Shown: positions 17,428 through 24,103 of the stretch, one piece after another
How positions within the stretch are numbered: the first letter of the stretch is position 1
How the letters are laid out: each line of letters begins with the position of its first letter
Assembly (NCBI GenBank): GCA_017616445.1
Contig: JAFZYE010000076.1
Span: forward strand, 1-59,268
Length of the DNA stretch: 59,268 nt
From: Bacteroidaceae bacterium
GTDB taxonomy: Bacteria; Bacteroidota; Bacteroidia; Bacteroidales; Bacteroidaceae
Direction: 5' to 3'
Notes under the pieces: generated by a model
What the model was told of the DNA's origin: nothing
Seen by the model: the letters and a program-made list of their open reading frames with translations, nothing else
Database searches by the model: none
Position numbers and translations under genes: made by a program

Positions 17428-18258
17428 ATGAAGAAAATTCTTTTTCCAATCGTAGGCTTACTTACCGCAACCTTTATGGTTTCATGTGGTTTGGTGCCTG
17501 AAGGAACGTCTCAGAACGATTCCGATTCGTTGGTACTCGATTCTATCGCTTTGGGCGATATGGAGTTCAAGACAGAAACCAAAGAGTATACCGACAGTCT
17601 TGAGCAGAACGATGTAGAAATCAGCTACACAGTCAGTCTCGAAGTTCCTGTTTCAGGTAATCCTGTATTGGTCGATTCTGTTAAGAAGTGGATACATGCT
17701 CTGTTAGGCAGATCATACGAAGGTGAAGTCAACTTTGACGAAGAGATGCTGAAACACTATGCAACTGAGTACTTCCAGCAATGTGATGAAGATGGTCTTT
17801 TCGACGGTCTTGGTGCTTATCAGGAACTCACAGTGTCGTTGGAAGCTGATAGCGCTAATTTCATTTCTTATGTAGTGAACGCTTACGACTACACAGGTGG
17901 CGCACACGGAATGCCTTGCTACTATGGGGTGACATTCGATAAAGAGACTGGTGCTATGGCAGGTTGGGATATCTTTGCTGACACCACTCAGTTAGCTCCG
18001 ATTGTCAAGGAAGGTATCGAAGGCTATTTCGATGAAGTAGCAGACGGCTTTACTGATGATTGCCTGTTCGATGGTGTGTACGACAACTTCCCATTGCCAT
18101 ATTGCGAACCTTGGCTCACGGCTGATGGTGTGAAGTTCGTCTATACTGCCTACGAGATAGCTCCTTTTGCAGCGGGAATGCCAGATTGTACCATTCCATA
18201 TAAGAAAGTGGAAAAGTACCTCTCTGAAAAGACAAAGAAATTACTTCAGCAGAAATAG
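17428..18258 (+). CDS. DUF3298 (RsiV C-terminal-like) lipoprotein
   Basis: 276 residues. Signal with lipobox TFMVSC (Cys20), then an acidic Ser/Asp linker. The body matches the DUF3298/DUF4163 pattern: YVVNAYDYTGGAHGMPCYYGVTFD (the TGGAHG motif is characteristic) and a C-terminal VKFVYTAYEIAPFAAG followed by IPYKKVEKYL. In RsiV this fold is an anti-sigma factor ectodomain that binds lysozyme; here there is no N-terminal cytoplasmic anti-sigma part, so it is a surface or periplasmic lipoprotein of unknown ligand. It converges with and overlaps glycerate kinase by 18 bp. Confidence 0.85.
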   Translation: MKKILFPIVGLLTATFMVSCGLVPEGTSQNDSDSLVLDSIALGDMEFKTETKEYTDSLEQNDVEISYTVSLEVPVSGNPVLVDSVKKWIHALLGRSYEGEVNFDEEMLKHYATEYFQQCDEDGLFDGLGAYQELTVSLEADSANFISYVVNAYDYTGGAHGMPCYYGVTFDKETGAMAGWDIFADTTQLAPIVKEGIEGYFDEVADGFTDDCLFDGVYDNFPLPYCEPWLTADGVKFVYTAYEIAPFAAGMPDCTIPYKKVEKYLSEKTKKLLQQK

Positions 18259-19278
18259 TGAGGATATCGCCTTTTCGATATTCCTTCTTGCAATTTCAGG
18301 TCTCATCGCTTCGACTAATGGTTGGTCGGGTGGTGAGACCTGAATGATTTTATCCCAGGGCATAACACCTTCAACTTCTTCTTCAACCTTTCCACATATT
18401 GCGATACATGGAACTCCCATCTCTTTGGCCATCAACGCAATGCCGTAAGGAGCCTTTCCTTGTAGCGTCTGGCGGTCTATCTTCCCTTCGCCTGTGATGA
18501 CCAGGGAAGTGTCTTTTAAGAGTGTCTTGAAGTTGTATAGGTCAAGTAACCAATCAATACCCTGTACCGTCTTATAATGCTTCATGGTCATCAGTGCAGC
18601 CCCGATTCCGCCTGCTGCTCCTGAGCCTGGCTGGTCGATGATTGACTTGCCGGTCTTTTGCTCCAGTTCCTTTCCGAATGCGAGGTTACGAGCTTCCAAC
18701 TGGGGCAGCATCGCTTCCGTTGCTCCTTTCTGACGGGCAAAAAGATAGGTGGCTCCTTTGGGACCACAGAGTGGGGAAGAGACGTCAGAAGCAATGATGA
18801 ATTCGCAGTCGTCCAGATGAGGAGTTTCTTTCAGGGCCTCCAACATACCACGTCCGCAGTCGTTGGTGGATGAACCTCCCAGACCGATGATCATTTTTCG
18901 GATGCCTTCATGAATAATAAGGTGTATCATCTCACCAACACCATAGCTACTGGTGATGAGCGGATTACGTTCGGCTGGAGTCAATAATGTCAATCCTATT
19001 GTTGAGGCTACATCCATCACGCCACAGTTTCCGTTGATTACTCCATAATGTGTGCGTATAGGTCGCATCAAGGCATCGTGACCATCTGTCTTTATCAGTT
19101 CGCCCCCCATCGCATGGGTTACCGTCTCAGCAAATCCTTCACCTCCATCCGAGATTCCAAGCACCTTCGTCGGAACCGATGGGCTGTTGGAACGAATAGC
19201 CGAACAGATAGCTTCTGCTACTTCGAGGCTGGTCAGCGATCCCTTAAACGAGTCCGTTGCTATTAAAATATGTTTCAC
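18241..19278 (-). CDS. Glycerate kinase (GarK/GlxK type)
   Basis: 345 residues, near the 380 of the family. It phosphorylates D-glycerate to a phosphoglycerate. Motifs: ILIATDSFKGSLTS at the N-terminus, GISDGGEGFAE, GVMDVASTIGL, NPLITSSYGVGEMI, IGLGGSSTNDCGRGML (active-site loop), PGSGAAGGIGAAL and TGEGKIDRQTLQGKAP. It overlaps the K+ channel gene by 35 bp on the same strand in another frame, so the two may be translationally coupled. The stop region overlaps the convergent DUF3298 gene. Confidence 0.93.
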   Translation of the reverse strand: MKHILIATDSFKGSLTSLEVAEAICSAIRSNSPSVPTKVLGISDGGEGFAETVTHAMGGELIKTDGHDALMRPIRTHYGVINGNCGVMDVASTIGLTLLTPAERNPLITSSYGVGEMIHLIIHEGIRKMIIGLGGSSTNDCGRGMLEALKETPHLDDCEFIIASDVSSPLCGPKGATYLFARQKGATEAMLPQLEARNLAFGKELEQKTGKSIIDQPGSGAAGGIGAALMTMKHYKTVQGIDWLLDLYNFKTLLKDTSLVITGEGKIDRQTLQGKAPYGIALMAKEMGVPCIAICGKVEEEVEGVMPWDKIIQVSPPDQPLVEAMRPEIARRNIEKAISSLFLLK

Positions 19279-20038
19279 TCTCGGATTTGTGTTCTTTGGA
19301 CTCTGACTTTTCTTCCTTGTGTCTCAACTCATTCAGGTATCCTGCTGTCATGATACCTGATGGTAGGGCAATGATGGCTATACCTACAATTGACGAGATG
19401 ATACTGATAATACGTCCTGTGTCCGATACTGGGTAGATGTCGCCGTAACCTACTGTGGTGAGGGTACAGGCTGACCAATAGAACGCATCGAAGAAATCAT
19501 TGAACAGCTCTTCGCCGGTCTCTGGGTGTACTGCCTCTTCTGCATTGAACATAATCAATGCGGTGATGAAGATATAGAAGAGTGCTAACGAGAATACCGT
19601 TAACAATATCTTGCTTTGTTTCTTGATAACTGCCAGAATAATCTCCAGAGGTTCGTAATACCGGATGACCTTTATCAGTCTCAGCACCTTCAGCAGACGT
19701 GACACTCTCGCAATCTTGAAGGTCTGAGAGAGCAAACTCAGGGTTGGCAATATGGACAGAAGGTCGATGATGGCCATCGGGGTGAACGGGTAGATGACAT
19801 AGGGAAGCCAACCCTTCCTTTTGGAACGGACTCCTGCTGTTATCCATCGGAGAATGTAGTCAATCACATAGCATATACACGAGATGATATCGAAGTACAA
19901 GAATACCTGATGTTGCGTGCGGAACATCAAGGGAATGATACCCATTACGATGGCTATCAGCATGATGGCATCGTATAAACGTGAAATACGTGTACCGATT
20001 CTTGGTTCGATGATATTGTAGATTCGTCTTCTTATCAT
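19244..20038 (-). CDS. Voltage-gated potassium channel-like protein
   Basis: 264 residues. Six transmembrane segments; the fourth is Arg/Lys-rich at three-residue spacing (KIARVSRLLKVLRLIKVIR), a voltage-sensor S4. The pore has the selectivity filter TTVGYGD, followed by S6 with an ALPSG gate region. A short charged C-terminal tail (EEKSESKEHKSESETY) replaces any RCK domain. It conducts K+ across the inner membrane. The minus-strand -7 box is at 20064-20071. Confidence 0.93.
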   Translation of the reverse strand: MIRRRIYNIIEPRIGTRISRLYDAIMLIAIVMGIIPLMFRTQHQVFLYFDIISCICYVIDYILRWITAGVRSKRKGWLPYVIYPFTPMAIIDLLSILPTLSLLSQTFKIARVSRLLKVLRLIKVIRYYEPLEIILAVIKKQSKILLTVFSLALFYIFITALIMFNAEEAVHPETGEELFNDFFDAFYWSACTLTTVGYGDIYPVSDTGRIISIISSIVGIAIIALPSGIMTAGYLNELRHKEEKSESKEHKSESETYFNSNGLV

Positions 20039-20063
20039 AGGTTTTGAACGATGGTTTCGCCTG

Positions 20064-20071
20064 CAAAGATA
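20064..20071 (-). promoter_or_regulatory. -7 box TATCTTTG for the K+ channel and glycerate kinase
   Basis: Minus-strand TATCTTTGCAGG, 26 bp before the ATG at 20038. Confidence 0.75.
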
Positions 20072-20188
20072 GCTAAATCCAAGTCAATTACAAAAGAATT
20101 CCGTGTTTTCTATGTCTTTTTTTATAAAAAAGCTACAGATTTCGCCAAAATTTTATGCATTATGCATTATGCATTACAAATTATTATA

Positions 20189-20196
20189 TATCTTTG
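20189..20196 (+). promoter_or_regulatory. -7 box TATCTTTG for the GH95 gene
   Basis: TATCTTTGCAGG after GCATTAT tandem words. It lies between the longer frame's start (20155) and the ATG at 20260, supporting the later start. Confidence 0.75.
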
Positions 20197-20259
20197 CAGG
20201 TGAATAATCAAACTATCGCAAATCAAATCGAATATCAATTTACCAAAACAAATAAGGAT

Positions 20260-22668
20260 ATGAAACGTTTCTATATCATATTGGTGGGCCTCATTGTTCA
20301 CCAATCTTTTCTGCTTGCTCAATCGCTCACGCTCCACTACGACCGTCCAGCGCAGTTCTTCGAAGAGGCACTCGTCATCGGTAACGGTTCGCTTGGCGCA
20401 ACCGTCTATGGAGGGTATGATACCGATAAGATAAGTCTGAACGACATCACTCTCTGGACAGGTGAGCCCGATACGCAAGTCTATTCGCCTGAGGCTTGGC
20501 GCAATCTGGCTGATATCCGTGCGGCACTCGACAAAGAGGATTATCGTCTGGCCGACCGCCTGCAGCGAAAGGTACAGGGACACTACTCTGAGAACTATCA
20601 GCCGCTCGGAACGCTCACCATTCGCTACCAAAACGATGATGGGCACACGCCTATCATCACGGATTACCGTCGTGAACTCGACATATCCCGTGCGATAGTA
20701 ACTGTCTCCTATAAGCGTGACGGGGTGCCTTTCACAGCCGAATACTTCTGTTCGGCTCCTGATAGCACTATTTTTATTCGTCTCAAGTCCGACAAACCAT
20801 TCAGCGCTGTGGTCCGACTGGATTCACAACTCCCTCATACAACCTTTATTGAGGATGTTAATATCATTTCCGACGGGTATGTGGCCTATCACTCACGGCC
20901 CAACTACACAGACGGGAAGTTCTTCTACGACGAGCAACGTGGTATGCGCTATCGCACGATGGTGATGGTCGAAGCAGATCGTGTTGAAGGTCCAATGGAA
21001 GGCGACTCAGTAACCATCATCAATTCTGACGAAGCTATCATAGCTATCTCTAACGTTACCAGTTTCAACGGATTCGACAAGAATCCTGCAACTCAGGGAC
21101 GTGACTACAAATCGTTGGTTGCGCAACGCTTCGTCAATGCCGAAGAATATGATTTCGATGATTTTCGCAAGCGTCACATCGATGACTATCAACGTTTGTT
21201 CAATCGGGTGAGTCTCGACTTAGGAAAGACTGCCCCGTCTATCTCAGCTCTGCCTACCGATCGTCAGCTCTACAACTACACAGAGCAGCATCAACGCAAT
21301 CCAGAGTTGGAGGCGCTCTACTTCCAATACGGTCGCTATCTGCTCATCTCCTGTTCGCGAACGATGGGTGTACCTGCCAACCTGCAGGGACTTTGGAACG
21401 AGAAGATGTTGCCGCCTTGGTCGTGCAACTACACCTCGAATATCAACCTCGAAGAAAACTACTGGGCAGCTGAAACAGCCAACCTTAGCGAACTCCACAT
21501 GCCCATGCTCTCGTTCTTGAAGCATACAGCCAAGACGGGTGAAATCACAGCTCGCGAGTACTACAACGTCCATCGTGGTTGGTGTCTCGCCCACAATACC
21601 GACATCTGGGCCCAGACTAATCCCGTAGGTGAACACGATGGTGGACCTCAGTGGGCCAACTGGAACATGGGTGGCGCTTGGACTTCGACCCACATCTGGG
21701 AGCACTACATGTTCACACAGGATCGTAACTTCCTCAAGGAGTACTATCCCGTACTTCGAGGCGCAGCTGAGTTCTGTCTCGATTGGCTCATCGAGAAGGA
21801 CGGCTACCTCATGACCTCTCCAAGTACTTCGCCTGAGAACGAATACCTCACGCCTGATGGCTATCGCGGCTATACCGTCTATGGTGGTTCGGCCGATATT
21901 GCGATGATTCGAGAATGTCTCAACGATGCGCTCGCAGCTGCTCAGGTGCTGAAGACCGATAAGAAGCTATGTGACGAAATCACGCGAACACTTCCGCGAC
22001 TCCTTCCATATAAGATAGGTAAGAACGGAAACCTGCAGGAGTGGTATCACGACTGGAACGATGCCGACCCTCAGCATCGCCATCAGTCCCACCTCTTCGG
22101 CCTCTATCCAGGCCATCAGATAGAGGTGTCGGACAAGTTCCGCTTGTCCGATATTGCTCGTGCTTGCGCTAAAACACTTGAAATCAAAGGCGACAACACG
22201 ACCGGTTGGAGCACAGGATGGCGTGTGAACCTCTATGCACGTCTCCACGATGCCAAGAATGCGTACCACATCTATCGTCGTCTGCTGAAGTACGTCAGCC
22301 CTGACAACTATCGGGGTGAAGACTATCGAGGGGGTGGGGGAACCTATCCCAATCTGCTTGATGCACACTCTCCCTTCCAGATTGACGGAAACTTCGGAGG
22401 ATGTGCAGGAGTCGTAGAGATGTTGATGCAGTCGTCCGAAAACACCATCACACTCCTACCTGCCTTACCCGATGAGTGGGCAACAGGTGAAGTGCGAGGC
22501 ATCTGTGCACGAGGCGGATTCGAAATCGATATGCGTTGGCAGCAAGGTAAAATCGTCAGCCTCACCATCCGTTCAAAGAAAGGTGGAACCACCACAGTTT
22601 CATATAATGGTACCAGCCAAACCGTCAAACTGAAAGCAGGAGGCCAGAAAGCCCTTACATTTTTTTGA
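20260..22668 (+). CDS. GH95 alpha-L-fucosidase (secreted)
   Basis: 802 residues from the ATG at 20260, chosen because it follows the promoter and begins a signal peptide (MKRFYIILVGLIVHQSFLLA). GH95 enzymes remove alpha-1,2-linked L-fucose (some galactose) by inversion. Order: N-terminal beta domain (WTGEPDTQVYSPEAW), linker, (alpha/alpha)6 barrel with GVPANLQGLWNEKMLPPWSCNY, the catalytic Asn region NINLEENYWAAE, the general-acid Glu in STSPENEYLTPDG, and the Asp region DAHSPFQIDGNFGG near the C-terminus. Likely acts in the periplasm on host or plant fucosylated glycans. No SusC/SusD pair is nearby, so it is not in a classic polysaccharide utilisation locus. Confidence 0.94.
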   Translation: MKRFYIILVGLIVHQSFLLAQSLTLHYDRPAQFFEEALVIGNGSLGATVYGGYDTDKISLNDITLWTGEPDTQVYSPEAWRNLADIRAALDKEDYRLADRLQRKVQGHYSENYQPLGTLTIRYQNDDGHTPIITDYRRELDISRAIVTVSYKRDGVPFTAEYFCSAPDSTIFIRLKSDKPFSAVVRLDSQLPHTTFIEDVNIISDGYVAYHSRPNYTDGKFFYDEQRGMRYRTMVMVEADRVEGPMEGDSVTIINSDEAIIAISNVTSFNGFDKNPATQGRDYKSLVAQRFVNAEEYDFDDFRKRHIDDYQRLFNRVSLDLGKTAPSISALPTDRQLYNYTEQHQRNPELEALYFQYGRYLLISCSRTMGVPANLQGLWNEKMLPPWSCNYTSNINLEENYWAAETANLSELHMPMLSFLKHTAKTGEITAREYYNVHRGWCLAHNTDIWAQTNPVGEHDGGPQWANWNMGGAWTSTHIWEHYMFTQDRNFLKEYYPVLRGAAEFCLDWLIEKDGYLMTSPSTSPENEYLTPDGYRGYTVYGGSADIAMIRECLNDALAAAQVLKTDKKLCDEITRTLPRLLPYKIGKNGNLQEWYHDWNDADPQHRHQSHLFGLYPGHQIEVSDKFRLSDIARACAKTLEIKGDNTTGWSTGWRVNLYARLHDAKNAYHIYRRLLKYVSPDNYRGEDYRGGGGTYPNLLDAHSPFQIDGNFGGCAGVVEMLMQSSENTITLLPALPDEWATGEVRGICARGGFEIDMRWQQGKIVSLTIRSKKGGTTTVSYNGTSQTVKLKAGGQKALTFF

Positions 22669-22697
22669 GGTAAGAGGTAAGGAGTAAGAGGTATGAG

Positions 22698-22738
22698 AAT
22701 GCATAATGCATAATGTAGGATGTAAAATGTAGAATGTT
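22698..22738. repeat. GCATAAT/GTAAAATG word repeat
   Basis: ATGCATAATGCATAATG and GTAAAATGTAGAATG words, preceded by AAGAGGTAAGGAGTAAGAGG words at 22668-22692. Confidence 0.75.
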
Positions 22739-22742
22739 AACA

Positions 22743-22774
22743 CTCCCCCTTGGGGGAGTAGGGAGGGGGCTCCC
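22743..22774. repeat. GC-rich palindromic repeat
   Basis: CTCCCCCTTGGGGGAG hairpin followed by GGGAGGGGGCTCCC, in the convergent gap after the GH95 gene; could end transcription from both sides. Confidence 0.8.
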
Positions 22775-22804
22775 ACTCACCTCTCACCACTCACCTCAAA
22801 ATCC

Positions 22805-23965
22805 TCAGAAGGGGGCTATCGGTTTATAATACTTCAGTTGATAATCAGGCAACAAGTCTGGATGGAACATGCGGATCATGTCCTTCAGATGCCGCTCAGG
22901 ATGAAAGGGTAGGTCGTTGTAGAAATGTACATAGCTGAGGTTGCAGCCATATACATGTTGTTCCTTGAATGCTTTCATCTGCGCATAGAGGGGCGATTCT
23001 TTCGCCAGTTCTTGATAGGTCATATCTGCTGCGGCATTGGTGTATTTCATGAACCACACATCGGCATCCTGACTCTCATCGAACACCGTCTCAGGTGCAA
23101 GAGCCAGTGAGCCGCTCTCCGAACGATTGCGGAAGATGTAGTTACCTCCTGCATCTGCTATGAGACGTCCCGATGTGCTATTCCCACCAGGAACATACCA
23201 GGTAGAACCCGTAATCAAGTCGCATATCACACGAGGCGAATCTTCACTAACCGTTAATCGCTCAACGCTTTCCTTCAATTCGTTATAGGCCGTCTCCACC
23301 TTATTGAACAGGCTGTCGGCCTCCTCTGCTTTCCCATACAGCAACCCATAGAACTTCATCCATTCGGCTCGTCCCAAAGGCGAAGTCTCCATGTAGTCGG
23401 CACATTCCACAATCGGGATGTCTGTCGTCTCTATCAGTCCGTAGCCCCCGCTGTTCTCGAAAGGCGAGAGCAGGATGGCATCAGGATGGATGTCGACCAG
23501 CATCTCTATATTTGGGGCAAGGCTATTACCCAGATTTGCCACCTTCCCATCACGATATGCCTGAAGGATATGTTCGTTGGTGAAGTAATCAATCTCGCAA
23601 ACCGCACGAATCTGGTCAGCAGCCCCCAGCTCATCGATGATGCTACCATGCACACCCGAATACACAGCCGAGTGAGTCAAAGGAACTTGGATAATGGAAC
23701 AGACCCCTTCCATACCTCTCCCCATAGAGGGGGAGTCAGAGGGGGTCTGGTTTGTTAGAATATAGGTGTGCAATATCGCCCCCTTCTTCCAAGGATTGGC
23801 AAGCACCACTTTCGTGTACCCCTCATATTTCACGATGCAGATGTTCTCTGCATAGCGCATCTCTACCGTATCGCCTTCAGGTGCGTTATTCGATATCTTC
23901 GCCTGATGGCACGAAACGACTGCCAGCACGACCATTAAAAGAAGAAACGTTCTAAATCTCATCAT
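22805..23965 (-). CDS. Periplasmic metal-chelate/cobalamin binding lipoprotein (FecB/BtuF fold)
   Basis: 386 residues. Lipobox region VVSC near residue 19. The class III binding fold is recognisable: VPLTHSAVYSGVHGSIIDELGAADQIRAVC, then PNIEMLVDIHPDAILLSPFEN, the long linking helix (GKAEEADSLFNKVETAYNELKE), and the C-terminal lobe ending with HPERHLKDMIRMFHPDLLPD. It binds iron-siderophore, haem or cobalamin for an ABC importer; none is adjacent. Residues encoded by 23701-23748 (TPSDSPSMGRGMEGVC) are an in-frame GC-rich palindromic repeat between two N-terminal strands, without frame disruption. The first codons are ATG ATG; either may be used. Confidence 0.88.
   Translation of the reverse strand: MMRFRTFLLLMVVLAVVSCHQAKISNNAPEGDTVEMRYAENICIVKYEGYTKVVLANPWKKGAILHTYILTNQTPSDSPSMGRGMEGVCSIIQVPLTHSAVYSGVHGSIIDELGAADQIRAVCEIDYFTNEHILQAYRDGKVANLGNSLAPNIEMLVDIHPDAILLSPFENSGGYGLIETTDIPIVECADYMETSPLGRAEWMKFYGLLYGKAEEADSLFNKVETAYNELKESVERLTVSEDSPRVICDLITGSTWYVPGGNSTSGRLIADAGGNYIFRNRSESGSLALAPETVFDESQDADVWFMKYTNAAADMTYQELAKESPLYAQMKAFKEQHVYGCNLSYVHFYNDLPFHPERHLKDMIRMFHPDLLPDYQLKYYKPIAPF
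23701..23748. repeat. Complete 48-bp GC-rich palindromic repeat inside a coding sequence
   Basis: Begins AGACCCC and ends GGGGTCT as terminal inverted repeats, with an inner CTCCCCATAGAGGGGGAG palindrome. Its 48 bp equals 16 codons, so the host reading frame is kept. Confidence 0.85.
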
Positions 23966-23985
23966 TCTAAACTTAAAAACTACTG

Positions 23986-23993
23986 CAAAGATA
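23986..23993 (-). promoter_or_regulatory. -7 box TATCTTTG for the binding lipoprotein
   Basis: Minus-strand TATCTTTGCAG, 21 bp before the start at 23965; diverges from 24077-24084. Confidence 0.7.
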
Positions 23994-24076
23994 TGAAAAA
24001 ATGAAGAATTGAAGAATTGAAAAGTTGAAAAAATGAAATAATCAGGAATTATGAATTACGAATTATGAATTATTCG

Positions 24077-24084
24077 TAAATTTG
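24077..24084 (+). promoter_or_regulatory. -7 box TAAATTTG for the CotH gene
   Basis: TAAATTTGCACC, 20 bp before the ATG at 24104, following AATTATGAATTA words. Confidence 0.7.
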
Positions 24085-24103
24085 CACCTTAAAGAATTAA
24101 GGT

